Positions 8,601 through 16,752 are shown, numbered from the stretch's first letter. The stretch: 64,000 bases of DNA from Nocardioides sp. S5 (GCF_017310035.1 NZ_CP022296.1:3286001-3350000), one strand, 5' to 3'. Made by a program: numbers and translations. The notes: generated from the letters alone by a model not told the origin.

Positions 8601-8975
8601 TGCGACCTCGTCGCCGGCGGCAGCGGCCTCCGGAGCAGCGGCCTCGGGGGCCGGCGTGGTCGCCCCGCCGGGTGCGGCGGCGGTCTTCTTCGCGGCCGTC
8701 TTGCGGGGCGCGGCCTTCTTCGCCGGCGCCCGGCGTGCGGTCTTCTTCGCCACCGGGGCCTCGGTGGCGGCCTCGGCCGACTCGGCAGCAGGCTCGGCGG
8801 CGGCCTGCGGTGCAGCCTCGGCAGGGGCGGCGGCCTCGGGCGCGGCAGCGGCCTTCTTGGCGGGCGCCTTGCGCGTACGCCTCGTCACGACGGGCGCGGG
8901 CGGCGCCTCCGGGGTGCCCGGGCCGGTGTCGGCGCCGGTGTCGGTGGTGCGGTCGGGCTGGTCGTCATCGAGCAT
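5643..8975 (-). CDS. rne: Ribonuclease E/G with long disordered arms
   Basis: 1110 aa. An endoribonuclease for mRNA decay and rRNA processing. The catalytic core begins at about residue 470 with the S1 RNA-binding domain (NVYLGRVQNVLPSMEAAF). It continues with DVNTGKFTG near 754 and VVDFIDM near 796, which carry the metal-binding aspartates, and CEHCHGRG near 855, the Zn-link that holds the dimer. About 470 N-terminal residues are low-complexity: Ala/Lys 'AKKAA' stretches, acidic runs and RRRRRR blocks. About 240 C-terminal residues are also disordered and end in a basic patch (KKKGSRKR). Actinobacterial RNase E has this central-core layout. ATG 8975 has GAGGAG 6 nt upstream. A 30-bp tandem repeat (6101-6160) encodes part of the C-arm. 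Confidence 0.95.
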   Translation of the reverse strand: MLDDDQPDRTTDTGADTGPGTPEAPPAPVVTRRTRKAPAKKAAAAPEAAAPAEAAPQAAAEPAAESAEAATEAPVAKKTARRAPAKKAAPRKTAAKKTAAAPGGATTPAPEAAAPEAAAAGDEVAPATAPAKRAPRKRAAKKTAAPAAESAAAVDAPADAAAGTDTDETSDDAAPAVLFQAPVVTTTTRRTRKKPAPAAVETVEGDEPAAAETAAETAGEEPAAQRPVRKAAAKKSTSKSAGKKASGSGRGRGKAAEATEAVAAEAPEDEDATEEAAADAEGVTEEAPEVAADADESASADEGEGEGEDGEGGSARRRRRRGGRRRRKSSDSSADNGDTDQESADSSDDAAEAGASGDGDSGPDSGPDAGEGNGDGSSRRRRRRRRSGDDAESSDDEPNTVTRVRRTRSAEDQITSVAGSTRLEAKKQRRREGREAGRRRAPIVSEAEFLARRESVERVMVIRQREDLTQIGVLEDKVLVEHYVARESQTSIIGNVYLGRVQNVLPSMEAAFIDIGKGRNAVLYAGEVNWSALGHKEGAPRKIESVLSSGQMILVQVTKDPIGHKGARLTSQVSLAGRFLVYVPDGTTSGISRKLPDTERNRLKNLLKEIVPDTAGVIVRTAAEGASEEELTRDVERLKARWEDIEKKSANRGSGPQLLYGEPDLTLKVVRDLFTEDFSKLVIEGDAAWETVSAYVESVAPDLAERVQRFERGSTGGDIFATYRVNEQIQKGLDRKVWLPSGGSLVIDRTEAMTVVDVNTGKFTGSGGNLEETVTKNNLEAAEEIVRQLRLRDIGGIIVVDFIDMVLESNRDLVVRRLVECLGRDRTRHQVAEVTSLGLVQMTRKRIGTGLLESFSENCEHCHGRGVVIKDQPVDPDAKSDDGEGRRSSRRRGRRGASGENDNGSGGGNGGNGGGSDSSSDHHGHAPSPKDVAAMARHEKPVDEKPADEKPVDEKPADEAAPSVAEPADEPAASAEEPTAKPAAEAPAEAAQEVPAEAADEPAAETPVEAPAKGAAEEPAAPAPVEDEKPRVVTRTRRRSASRPAGPPAAVSVTEPVATDGSGQVPGVLSGAAGTVPDTGAVEPGTAGSEPVDAPVVEHVPIKKKGSRKR
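6101..6160 (-). repeat. Two tandem 30-bp repeats within rne
   Basis: Bases 6101-6130 and 6131-6160 are identical. They encode alternating DEKPADEKPVDEK units in the disordered C-terminal arm of RNase E. Copy number could vary by slippage without a frameshift, because the unit is a multiple of three. Confidence 0.85.
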
Positions 8976-9299
8976 GTGGTGCTCCTCGGGCACCGAGGTG
9001 GTGCCGATACGGCGTCCACCGCTCTCGATCGGCGATCACGGGAGACGCAAAGCTTCTGTGGCGGCGACACCCTCCGCGTGTGCGTCTCCGAGAAGCCGTC
9101 CGCCACCTGCCGCGGTCGCCGGGCCACTGCTGAGTCGCTGTCACCGACTCAGTGGCCGCGTCGCGGTCCGGTGACGTCCACCCACCCGGGGTGCCGACCA
9201 CATCGGAGTGACCGGCGAGAACGTCGTCGGCTCGACGGATCCTGACGGTTGCCAGGGCGTCGAACGTGGCGAGTATCGCACACCGAACCCGGCGCGGCG
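8976..9299 (-). other. rne 5' region with a bulged hairpin
   Basis: This is a 324-bp stretch without a gene, between the DUF2344 stop and the rne start. It contains a 13-bp stem with a 3-nt bulge: GGCCACTG plus AGTCG (from 9122) pairing with CGACT plus CAGTGGCC (to 9157), around a short loop. The hairpin could terminate DUF2344 transcription, or belong to a long rne leader. In E. coli the rne 5' UTR mediates autoregulation, but whether that applies here is unknown. No clear promoter hexamers were identified. Confidence 0.45.
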
Positions 9300-10025
9300 C
9301 TATGCCCGAGGCGCAAGCGGGTCGCCGACCTCACCGGAGTCGAGCAACGGTCCCTGGGCGAGCCGGGTCATCAGCGGGGCCTCCCCCGCCGCCAGCCCGG
9401 CGACGTTCGCGAGCCCGCGCAGCACGTCGTCGGGGCGCACGGCCGGGGTGCCGTGACGCAGCACCACGTCGAGCGTCGTACGCCCTGCAGCGGCCTCGTC
9501 GCCGTCGAGCACGACGAGGGACACCACGGCGCCCCGGGCGTCGAACTCGCGCATGCCCTTCTTCGTCATCCGCTCCACGAGCGCCTCGCCGGCTGCGAGG
9601 AAGCGGCTCACGGCCTCGGTCGCGGTGGCCGGGTCGGCGTCCACCGCGATCCGCCAGCGGCTGCCCTCGAGCAGGTCCGACAGCGACCCGCCGGACGACT
9701 CCACCACCTCGAGGACGTCGAGGCCTGGCGGCAACGCCTCGTCGAGCATCGCGTGGACGTCGCGCGGCACCACGACCTGGGCCAGCGCGAGCTCGAGGTA
9801 CTCCGCCTCGCTGGCCGAGCCGGTCGGGGCGGCGCCGGCGTAGGAGATGCGCGGGTGCGGGTTGAAGCCCGAGGAGTACGCCATCGGGATCCGCGCGCGG
9901 AAGACCGCGCGCTCGAAGGCGCGGCTGAAGTCACGGTGGCTGGTGAAGCGGAGCCGGCCGCGCTTGGCGTAGCGCACCCGGAGGCGCTGGACGGGCGGGG
10001 CCTGCTGCTCGGGCTGCTGACGCAC
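9300..10025 (-). CDS. DUF2344 (TIGR03936) radical-SAM-associated protein
   Basis: 241 aa. It begins in typical DUF2344 fashion: RLRVRYAKRGRLRFTSHRD, then SSGFNPHPRISYA. In most Actinobacteria this gene lies immediately beside a TIGR03960 B12-binding radical SAM gene, and in some other bacteria the two are fused. Here that partner is at 24676-26649, across the glycan island. The reaction is not established; a role in tRNA/rRNA modification is only a guess. GTG 10025 is the only reasonable start. rne lies downstream after 324 bp. Confidence 0.88.
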   Translation of the reverse strand: MRQQPEQQAPPVQRLRVRYAKRGRLRFTSHRDFSRAFERAVFRARIPMAYSSGFNPHPRISYAGAAPTGSASEAEYLELALAQVVVPRDVHAMLDEALPPGLDVLEVVESSGGSLSDLLEGSRWRIAVDADPATATEAVSRFLAAGEALVERMTKKGMREFDARGAVVSLVVLDGDEAAAGRTTLDVVLRHGTPAVRPDDVLRGLANVAGLAAGEAPLMTRLAQGPLLDSGEVGDPLAPRA

Positions 10026-10076
10026 GCGCAGAGCCTAGGCGAGCGGTGTCGGATAGGTCGCACCGCCGCAGGACGG

Positions 10077-10082
10077 TATATT
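10077..10082 (+). promoter_or_regulatory. -10 element TATATT of the first island block (leaderless)
   Basis: TATATT ends 7 nt before the GTG at 10090, so a transcript starting at the usual distance would begin at or next to the start codon. No ribosome binding site is present. The -35 region is poor. This is the divergent promoter space between DUF2344 and the glycan island. Confidence 0.5.
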
Positions 10083-10089
10083 CACGCCG

Positions 10090-10767
10090 GTGAGAGACGT
10101 CGCTTTCGTTGTGCCCGTCTACAACGAAGCGGAGGTCATCGCCTCGGTGGTCGCGGAGGTCCGCGAGACCTGCCCGCACGTCGTGTGCGTGAACGACGGC
10201 AGCTCCGACACCTCCGCCGACGAGATCCTGCGCGCGGGCGGCTACCTGGTCAACCACCCCATCAACATGGGTCAGGGCGCGGCCCTGCAGACCGGCATCG
10301 AGTTCGCGCGGCTCCTGCCGGGCGTCACCCGGTTCGTGACCTTCGACGCCGACGGCCAGCACCGGGTCGAGGACGCGGTGCGGATGCTCCGCGTGCTCGA
10401 CACCACGGACGTCGACATCGTCCTGGGCTCGAGGTTCCTCGGCGAGGCCGTCGGAGCCAGCCGTCTCAAGCGGCTGCTGCTCAAGGCCGCGGTGCGGTTC
10501 AGCAACGTCACGTCGGGCGTCCGCCTGACCGACGCGCACAACGGGCTGCGGGTGTTCAACCGCCACGTCGCCGACACCCTGCGCATCACCGCCCCCGACA
10601 TGACGCACGCCAGCGAGATCATCGAGCTGATCGCGAAGAACAAGTACCGCTTCGTCGAGGTCGGCGTGACCATCGACTACTCGGACTACTCCGTGGCCAA
10701 GGGCCAGCCGGCCGTCAACGCCGTGAACATCGCCTTCGACACCCTCCTCCGGAAGGTCAGCCGCTGA
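10090..10767 (+). CDS. GT2 family glycosyltransferase (polyprenyl-phosphate mannose/glucose synthase type)
   Basis: 225 aa, a single GT-A domain without C-terminal membrane segments. VPVYNEAEVI binds the nucleotide sugar, VNDGSSD follows, and DADGQH near residue 85 is the metal-binding DxD. The later DAHNGLRVF and YRFVEVGV motifs match the DPM1-like branch, which makes polyprenyl-phosphate sugars on the cytosolic face (family knowledge). The donor sugar cannot be read. It overlaps the downstream DUF2304 gene by one base (TGATG); GT2-DUF2304 pairs are common in polysaccharide clusters. It could supply a lipid-linked sugar to an extracytoplasmic transferase such as the DUF2142-like protein. The GTG start is probably leaderless. 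Confidence 0.88.
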   Translation: MRDVAFVVPVYNEAEVIASVVAEVRETCPHVVCVNDGSSDTSADEILRAGGYLVNHPINMGQGAALQTGIEFARLLPGVTRFVTFDADGQHRVEDAVRMLRVLDTTDVDIVLGSRFLGEAVGASRLKRLLLKAAVRFSNVTSGVRLTDAHNGLRVFNRHVADTLRITAPDMTHASEIIELIAKNKYRFVEVGVTIDYSDYSVAKGQPAVNAVNIAFDTLLRKVSR

Positions 10768-11183
10768 TGGTCCTCGTCCAGGTCCTCCTGATCGCAGCAT
10801 TCGCCTTCATCTTCTTCAAGGCGCTCCGCAGCCGCAGTGCGCACAGCGTCAACGCGTGGAAGAAGATGGCGTTCGTCCTGCTGATGGTCCTCGTGGTGAT
10901 CGCCGTCCTCGCCCCCGACCTGGTCAGCATCGTGGCGCAGCTCGTCGGCGTGGGGCGCGGGACCGACCTCGTGCTCTACATGGTGTCGGTGACGTTCGGC
11001 TTCTACGTCGTCAACCAGTACCTCCGCGCCCAGGAGGCGCGCCACCAGCTCCACCAGCTCGCGCGTCGGATCGCGATCCTCGAGGCCCAGGAGCGCTACG
11101 GCATGGAGCGTCTCACCGTGCTCGACGCCCCGCTGCCCGGGGAGCCGCCGTCCGACACCGAGCCTCGGGCCCCGCATGCTTGA
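10767..11183 (+). CDS. DUF2304 small membrane protein
   Basis: 138 aa. Three hydrophobic segments are visible: near residues 2-18, 33-52 and 70-88. After them comes a charged helix (RAQEARHQLHQLARRIAILEAQERYG), the typical DUF2304 build. Its function is not established. It is usually found directly behind a DPM-like GT2, as here, and may hold that enzyme at the membrane. The start is fixed by the TGATG overlap with the upstream gene; the 3' end overlaps the next glycosyltransferase by 8 nt, so all three are probably one operon. Confidence 0.85.
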   Translation: MVLVQVLLIAAFAFIFFKALRSRSAHSVNAWKKMAFVLLMVLVVIAVLAPDLVSIVAQLVGVGRGTDLVLYMVSVTFGFYVVNQYLRAQEARHQLHQLARRIAILEAQERYGMERLTVLDAPLPGEPPSDTEPRAPHA

Positions 11184-12063
11184 GGTCTGCATCCCGTTCT
11201 GGGGCGAGCCCGCGCTCCTGTTCGAGGCGGTCGAGAGCGTGCGCGCCCAGTCCGACCCGGACTGGCGTCTCACGGTCGTCGACGACTGCTACCCCGACGA
11301 TGCCGTCGCCACGTGGTTCGCGGCGCTCGACGACGCCCGCGTGCGCTACCTGCGCAACGAGACCAACCTCGGCATCACCGACAACTACCGCCGTTGCCTG
11401 GAGCTCGCGACCGCGGAGTGGATGGTGTTCCTCGGCTGCGACGACGTGATGCTGCCGGAGTACGTCGCCACGGTCCGCGCCGCCATCGCCACCGCCGATC
11501 CGGACGTCGATGTCGTGCAGCCCGGCGTCGAGGTCGTCGATGAGCACTCCGTGCGCGTGGACCCGCTGGTGGACCGGGTGAAGCGAACGCTGTTCGCTCC
11601 CCGCCTCGACGGCCCGCTGGTGCTCGGCGGCGAGGACCTCGCAGTGTCGGTGCTGCGGGGCAACTGGACCTACTGGCCCTCGCTCGCCTTTCGCACCGAG
11701 GCGCTGCGGCGCCACGACTTCCTCGACGGCTTCCCTCTCGTCCAGGACCTCGCGCTCCTGGTCGACCTCGCGCTGGGCGGGTCGAAGATGCTCGTGCTGC
11801 CGGACGTCGTGTTCGCCTACCGTCGCCACTCGGCCAGCGCGTCGTCGGCCACCGTCGACGACGGCGGACGGTTCGCGGGCGAGCGCGCGTACTTCGCGAT
11901 CGCGGCCGACCGGACCGCGGCTCGTGGCTGGACGCGCGCACGGCGGGCCGCCCGGGTGCACGCGGCGTCGCGCCTCTATGCAGCGAGTCGTCTGCCGCAG
12001 GCGCTCGGCGGGCGGGCCTGGACAGCAGTCGGCGCCCTCGGCCGGCACGCCTTCGGGCGCTGA
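11176..12063 (+). CDS. GT2 family glycosyltransferase
   Basis: 295 aa. The N-terminal GT-A fold has C-I-P-F-W-G in place of the usual VPVYN, then VDDCYPDD and GCDDVM near residue 91 (metal-binding position). The C-terminal part (LPDVVFAYRRH) resembles rhamnosyl- or galactofuranosyltransferases, but donor and acceptor cannot be assigned. No membrane span. It ends 3 bp from the convergent GT4 gene. Confidence 0.85.
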   Translation: MLEVCIPFWGEPALLFEAVESVRAQSDPDWRLTVVDDCYPDDAVATWFAALDDARVRYLRNETNLGITDNYRRCLELATAEWMVFLGCDDVMLPEYVATVRAAIATADPDVDVVQPGVEVVDEHSVRVDPLVDRVKRTLFAPRLDGPLVLGGEDLAVSVLRGNWTYWPSLAFRTEALRRHDFLDGFPLVQDLALLVDLALGGSKMLVLPDVVFAYRRHSASASSATVDDGGRFAGERAYFAIAADRTAARGWTRARRAARVHAASRLYAASRLPQALGGRAWTAVGALGRHAFGR

Positions 12064-12066
12064 GCC

Positions 12067-13173
12067 TCAGCGAGCGCTCTCGCGCAGGGTGCGCTCGAAC
12101 ACCTCGAGCGTCTCCTCGGCGACACGACGCCAGCTGAACGTCGCCGCCTGCGCGAGACCGTCGCGCGCCAGGCGCTGCGCCACCTCGGGCCGGGTCGCCA
12201 GAGTGGTGATCGCGGCCGCGATCGAGGCGTCGTCCAGCGGGTCGAACCACAGCGCGGCGTCGCCCCCGACCTCACGCAGCACCGGCAGGTCCGAGGCGAT
12301 CAGCGGCAGGCCGATCGACATGGCCTCGAGCACCGGAAGCCCGAAGCCCTCCGCGAGCGTGGGGTACGCCATCGCCCGGGCGCGCCGACGCAGGTCGTCC
12401 AGCTCGGCACTGTCGATCCAGCCCTTGAGCTCGACCCACGGCTCCATCCCGGTGCGGCGGACGACGTCCTCCAGCGGGTCGGGTCCGGGGCCTGCCCCGG
12501 TGATCACCAGGCGCGGGCGCACCGACTCATCCACCAGCGCGAGCGCTCGTACGAGGGCGTCCCAGTTCTTGTAGGGCCGCCGCTGGCCACTGGCCAGGAC
12601 GAGGTTCTCCCCCACGCCGTCGCGCTGGACCGGGCCGGGAGCCTTGGCTGCCAGCGGCACGACGTGCAGCCGGTCGGTCGGGAAGCCGAGGTACTTGTGG
12701 ATCTCGGCGGCGGAGACGGCCGAGTCGGTGATGATGCGCGCGGCGTTGGCCGCGGCCCGCCGCTCCATCCACATCACGGGCTTGGTGTAGAACGGCGTCA
12801 CCATCGAGTCGGGGTGGCTCCAGTAGAGCATGTCGTGGATCGTCAGCACGGTCGGCATCGACGTACGCACGGGGCCGAGCGTGGCCGGGCAGTGCACCAG
12901 GTCCGCGTGCCGCCTGCGCGCGTGGAGGCTGGACGCGACGAGCTCTCCAGCGGCCCAGACGAAGCGGTTCTCGCCACTGATCCGCGAGCGGATCACCTCG
13001 CCCGGGAACCACGACAGGTCCATCCGGCCGCCCTCCGCGCTGGCGAGCGCGACGAAGTCGAACGCGGTGTCCATCGAGCCGATCTCGCGGTAGAGCTCGC
13101 GGGTGTAGGTCTCCATCCCCCCCTTGGTGCCGGTGTAGGAGAGCATGTCGACGAAGACGGTGGGGCGGTTCAT
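12067..13173 (-). CDS. GT4 family glycosyltransferase
   Basis: 368 aa, GT-B fold. The N-terminal domain has GGMETYTREL (glycine-rich loop) and TIHDMLYWSHP. The C-terminal domain has LASGQRRPYKN and the signature EGFGLPVLEAMS near residue 276, with the two glutamates of the E-x7-E nucleotide-sugar motif. This subgroup is common in rhamnan/mannan-type polysaccharide synthesis; the sugar is not readable. The start at ATG 13173 overlaps the flippase stop (ATGA). It is the third gene of a methyltransferase-flippase-GT4 unit. Confidence 0.9.
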   Translation of the reverse strand: MNRPTVFVDMLSYTGTKGGMETYTRELYREIGSMDTAFDFVALASAEGGRMDLSWFPGEVIRSRISGENRFVWAAGELVASSLHARRRHADLVHCPATLGPVRTSMPTVLTIHDMLYWSHPDSMVTPFYTKPVMWMERRAAANAARIITDSAVSAAEIHKYLGFPTDRLHVVPLAAKAPGPVQRDGVGENLVLASGQRRPYKNWDALVRALALVDESVRPRLVITGAGPGPDPLEDVVRRTGMEPWVELKGWIDSAELDDLRRRARAMAYPTLAEGFGLPVLEAMSIGLPLIASDLPVLREVGGDAALWFDPLDDASIAAAITTLATRPEVAQRLARDGLAQAATFSWRRVAEETLEVFERTLRESAR

Positions 13174-14429
13174 GCGTGTCCTCTCGAAGGGGCCGGGTGC
13201 GGGGCCGTGGAACGGGCGAGGCGCGACCAGGCGAGCCCGAGGTGCAGCAGCACCCCGACCACCGGGCCCGCGAACAAGGAGGCGAGCACCCGGTGCTCCA
13301 GGGTGCCGGGAAGCGTCAACACGACCAAGGACACGACGGTGGCGCCGATCCAGCCGCCGAGGTAGACGGCGTGGGCATCCACCGCGACCGTCGCAGCCCC
13401 GGTCAAGGTGAGCAGGGCGACCAGTCCCGCAGCGACCACCAGCGCTGCGAAGACCGGGCCGGAGACGTGGTAGTCGGCATTGATGAGCCGCAGGAGCCAC
13501 GGTCCGACCAGCCAGGCGGCGCCGGACCCGACCGCGCAGACCACGGCCAGGGCCGTCCAGACGGGCACGAGGGCGCGGATGCCGTGGCGCACGACCTTGG
13601 CGACCGCGACGTTCTGGTAGGCCCCGAGGGGCACGAGCAGGGGGGCGCGCGAGAGCGAGACCGCCAGGAGGATCGGCGCCGCACCGTCGAAGACAGCGTC
13701 CGAGGTCGTCGCCTTGAGCAGCACCGGGTAGCCGACCAGCAGCAGGGCCGACGCACCCGCAGCGACGCAGGATGCACCGACCCTGAGGCTGAGCCCACGA
13801 CGCCCGACTGCGACACGGGTGTGCCACGCGCCCCGCAGTCGGGGTGAAGCCAGCGCGAGCAGGACCCACGCTCCCGCACTCACTGCCGCGGCCCAGGCGA
13901 AACCCACGAGTCCGGTCGCGAGCATCGTGGCCACCACGACGAGCACGAGGCGGGTCGCTGCCTCGACGCCCACCAGCGTCGAGTAGGCACCCCACATCCG
14001 GCGCCCGCCCACCGCGCCTGCGATGCCAGCGTGCACGACGAACAGGGCAGTGCCCCCGAGGAGGGCGGCCAGGAGGAGCCGCCACTCGGACTCGAAGAGG
14101 CGCGGCGCCCACCATGGACCGGAGAGGCCTGTCACGACCACGAGCCCGAGTCCGAGCATCGTGGTGTGCGGCACAACTGCCGGTCCCGCAGCATCGGGAC
14201 CAGCCACCAGCACGGCTCGTGTCGTCTCGGTGGTGATGCCGATGAGGACTCCGAAGATGGAGAACAGCGCGCCCCAGAAGACCAGGAACTGCGCGTTGGA
14301 CTCAGCTGAGAGCATCCGCGCTGTCAGCAGCAGCACGCCGTAGCCAGCCACCCCGCTGACCACTGCTGCGGCGAGGACGCTGCCCCCTTCGACTCGGCTC
14401 GTCGACTGTTCGGGGGGCACGCGAGGCAT
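13170..14429 (-). CDS. Polysaccharide flippase-like membrane protein (Wzx/MOP type)
   Basis: 419 aa with about 12 hydrophobic segments spread over the whole length. The N-terminus (SVLAAAVVSGVAGYGVLLLTARML...AQFLVFWGALFSIFGVL) has the layout of MOP-superfamily O-antigen/teichoic flippases. It probably moves lipid-linked repeat units, or the finished glycan, across the membrane. Sequence signatures in this family are weak, so the substrate is unknown. It begins one base after the upstream methyltransferase stop and overlaps the GT4 start, so it is coupled on both sides. Confidence 0.8.
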   Translation of the reverse strand: MPRVPPEQSTSRVEGGSVLAAAVVSGVAGYGVLLLTARMLSAESNAQFLVFWGALFSIFGVLIGITTETTRAVLVAGPDAAGPAVVPHTTMLGLGLVVVTGLSGPWWAPRLFESEWRLLLAALLGGTALFVVHAGIAGAVGGRRMWGAYSTLVGVEAATRLVLVVVATMLATGLVGFAWAAAVSAGAWVLLALASPRLRGAWHTRVAVGRRGLSLRVGASCVAAGASALLLVGYPVLLKATTSDAVFDGAAPILLAVSLSRAPLLVPLGAYQNVAVAKVVRHGIRALVPVWTALAVVCAVGSGAAWLVGPWLLRLINADYHVSGPVFAALVVAAGLVALLTLTGAATVAVDAHAVYLGGWIGATVVSLVVLTLPGTLEHRVLASLFAGPVVGVLLHLGLAWSRLARSTAPHPAPSRGHA

Positions 14430-14430
14430 C

Positions 14431-15306
14431 CTAGGTGTCCGGTGTCCCCCGGGCGGGATCGGGCACGGACCCCCGGCTGGGCTCGCTCGGACTGCTGAGC
14501 GAGGTGCTGACGCGCTGGTAGTCGCGCATCATCAGCGAGTGGCGGCGGTCCGGCAGAGCGGCCAGGTGACCGAGCCCGTAGGCGACACCGGGCCGGCGCA
14601 CGAGTGCGCGGGTCGCCGCGGACACCTTGCCCCGGTGGAAGAGGTGGACGAGGTTGCTGGTGACCACGCCGTCGAACCCGAGCCGTCTCGCGAGGTGCTC
14701 GAGGGAGGCACGCGTGTAGAAGGTGATGTGCTGGCCGGTCTCGAGCGTGTAGTAGTCCCACTCCCGAGGGCCGGGCGCCGGGTCCGGCAGGACCTGGGTG
14801 GTCGTCAGCAGCAGGTCGGTGCGCTGCGAGAGCGGAGCCAGTGCGGACACGGGATCCTCGAGGTGCTCCAACACCTCGAAGGCCGTGACGAGATCGTACC
14901 GCTGACCACCGGGTCCGGCGGCGTCGGTGACCGGGGAGGACTCGTGGCCCTCGGCGAAGATGTTGGTCGCGAACGGGTCGGTGTGGGCGAAGTCGAAGCC
15001 GCGGTCCCGCATGAGACGGGTGAGGGTGCCGTAGCCGCCGGCCCAGTCCAGGAACGTGCCACCCCGCAGCCGCTCGGAGCGCAGCACCGTCGCCGTGATG
15101 CTGGCGAGGATCTGGCACCGGTCCAGCAAGCCGATGTCGAGCTTGGCGATGGCGTCGCTGTAGGCCTCCTCGAGCCACGTGGGGTCGGCGGCCTGGACCG
15201 CTCCGCACACGTCGCACCGCAGGTAGAGCGCCGGCACGTGCCCCAGCACCTGGTCCCGTGCGAACTCCCTCGTCGTCCCCTGGCAGGCCCTGCACTCGTT
15301 CGTCAC
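14431..15306 (-). CDS. Class I SAM-dependent methyltransferase with N-terminal Cys pairs
   Basis: 291 aa. The N-terminus has C-R-A-C (residues 5-8) and C-D-V-C (about 31-34), a likely zinc site. The SAM-binding loop is FLDWAGGYGTLTRLM near 84-98, with Trp-Ala in place of the usual VGCG; then YDLVTAFEVLEHLEDP. This zinc plus Methyltransf_23 arrangement is common in sugar- and glycan-modifying methyltransferases. GTG 15306 has GGAGGA about 7 nt upstream; the longer frame upstream is antisense to the divergent gene. It is the first gene of the minus block. Confidence 0.88.
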   Translation of the reverse strand: MTNECRACQGTTREFARDQVLGHVPALYLRCDVCGAVQAADPTWLEEAYSDAIAKLDIGLLDRCQILASITATVLRSERLRGGTFLDWAGGYGTLTRLMRDRGFDFAHTDPFATNIFAEGHESSPVTDAAGPGGQRYDLVTAFEVLEHLEDPVSALAPLSQRTDLLLTTTQVLPDPAPGPREWDYYTLETGQHITFYTRASLEHLARRLGFDGVVTSNLVHLFHRGKVSAATRALVRRPGVAYGLGHLAALPDRRHSLMMRDYQRVSTSLSSPSEPSRGSVPDPARGTPDT

Positions 15307-15347
15307 GCTCGGATCCTCCGCGTCTACGTCCCTCGTCGACCCGACCG

Positions 15348-15353
15348 TATACT
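15348..15353 (+). promoter_or_regulatory. Possible -10 (TATACT) in the divergent island promoter
   Basis: TATACT lies 43 nt before the ATG at 15397 in the 90-bp space between two divergent blocks. The same AT-rich spot reads TATACG on the minus strand and could also serve the methyltransferase. No convincing -35 was seen. Confidence 0.3.
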
Positions 15354-15396
15354 GCACGCCGCCAGTCGGACCGACCGCCGGGGGATCCTCCACGTC

Positions 15397-16752
15397 ATGC
15401 CAGCACGCCCACGCCTTGCCGTCCTCCCACTCTTGGCGGTGGTCGGTGTCGGACTGGTCCTGTCGGTGATCCAGGTGCTGTCCTACCCCCGCCTCAGCCC
15501 GATCGACGAGCTCTCCCACCTCGACTACATGCTGCGCTCCCCCACGCTGCTCGACCCCGGCGACAAGGTCGGGCAGGACGCCATGCACATCCAGGCGTGC
15601 CGGGGCGTCGACGCCGAGGGTTTCGACCCCAACCCGTGCAAGCGGGGCACTGTCTACGACCCTGACGTGTACCAGGAGTCCGGTTACAACACCGCCGCCA
15701 CGAACACGCCGATCTACTACGCCGCCGACCGGGCCGTGGCCGAGGTGATCCGGGTGGCGACGCCGGTCGACAGCCTCTTCATCGCCGGCCGCATGGCGGG
15801 CGGCCTGTGGCTCGCGCTGGGCGTCGTGCTGACGGCGCTGGCGGGCCGCCGCATGGGCGTGGGGATGCTGCCGCTCGCCGGCGTGCTCGGCCTCGTCGTG
15901 GCGTCGCCGGCGACGACGTACGCCAGTGCCACCGTCACCCCTGACGCCCTCGGTCTCGTGGTCGGCGCCGTGGTGCTGCTCGCGGCACTGCGATGGGAGG
16001 AGCGTCCGACGAAGGCCCGGGCGGCCGTGCTGGTCGCCGTCGCGGCGATCGTGGCCCTGATCAAGCTCACCAACTTCGTCGTCGTCGCGGCGGTGGCGCT
16101 CTACCTGCTCCTCAACCGTGCCCGTGCCGCGAGGAGCGAGACCGACACAGGGCACGCTGCGACACCGCCCGTCAGCGGCCGGTCCCGCACGGTCGTCGCC
16201 CTGGCCACCGGCGCCTTCGCCCTCTTCGCCGCCGCCGCCTGGACGGTGTCCAGCAACGCGCGCAACCACCAGGACCCTGACGACCTGCCCGACATGGCGA
16301 CCAGGTTCGCCGTCGACGCGTTCCCCTGGCGCGGGCTCTTCGACAACGCCTTCTCGCTGGCCCAGCCCCTGCAGTCCCCGTGGGTGAGCGTGGGCGACCC
16401 GACGCTGATGTTCTTCAGCAACACCCTGGCGCACCTGGTCCTGACGGCGGGGCTCGTCGCCGCTGCCCTGTTCGTCACCGACCGCAGGCGCGAGACGCTC
16501 CTGGCCAGGTCGCTCCTGGTCGCGGCGGTGGTGTTCTCGCTCGGCCTGGTGGTGCTCGGCTACGCGACGTCCCAGATGTACTTCCCGCTCCCCAACCGCT
16601 ACGGCGTGGCGATCGTCGCGCCGGCAGCGGTCGTGACGGCCTCCATGCTGCGCAGCCGCATCTCCGTGGGCGTGGTCCTCACCCTCGCCGTGCTGGCCGC
16701 CACCGTGTCCGTCGTCCGCCTCGCCGGGTTGCCCTGGGTGCCCCCCACGTGA
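15397..16752 (+). CDS. DUF2142-like polytopic membrane protein (probable extracytoplasmic glycosyltransferase)
   Basis: 451 aa. A first membrane segment (residues 6-26) is followed by SPIDELSHLDY, the acidic motif in the first external loop that DUF2142 and other GT-C-like membrane transferases share. There is then a Cys-containing loop (IQACRGV...NPCKRG), TNTPIYYA, and about nine more hydrophobic segments. GT-C enzymes use polyprenyl-phosphate sugars outside the membrane, so the DPM-like GT2 at 10090 is a natural donor maker (inference). ATG 15397 was chosen at the start of the hydrophobic N-terminus; the much longer open frame runs antisense to the methyltransferase. It overlaps the next gene by 4 nt (GTGA). 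Confidence 0.75.
   Translation: MPARPRLAVLPLLAVVGVGLVLSVIQVLSYPRLSPIDELSHLDYMLRSPTLLDPGDKVGQDAMHIQACRGVDAEGFDPNPCKRGTVYDPDVYQESGYNTAATNTPIYYAADRAVAEVIRVATPVDSLFIAGRMAGGLWLALGVVLTALAGRRMGVGMLPLAGVLGLVVASPATTYASATVTPDALGLVVGAVVLLAALRWEERPTKARAAVLVAVAAIVALIKLTNFVVVAAVALYLLLNRARAARSETDTGHAATPPVSGRSRTVVALATGAFALFAAAAWTVSSNARNHQDPDDLPDMATRFAVDAFPWRGLFDNAFSLAQPLQSPWVSVGDPTLMFFSNTLAHLVLTAGLVAAALFVTDRRRETLLARSLLVAAVVFSLGLVVLGYATSQMYFPLPNRYGVAIVAPAAVVTASMLRSRISVGVVLTLAVLAATVSVVRLAGLPWVPPT

Noticed and set aside
6387-9245. 952-codon plus-strand frame opposite rne
   Set aside because: Antisense of the low-complexity RNase E arms; repetitive Gly/Leu/Val composition with no motifs.
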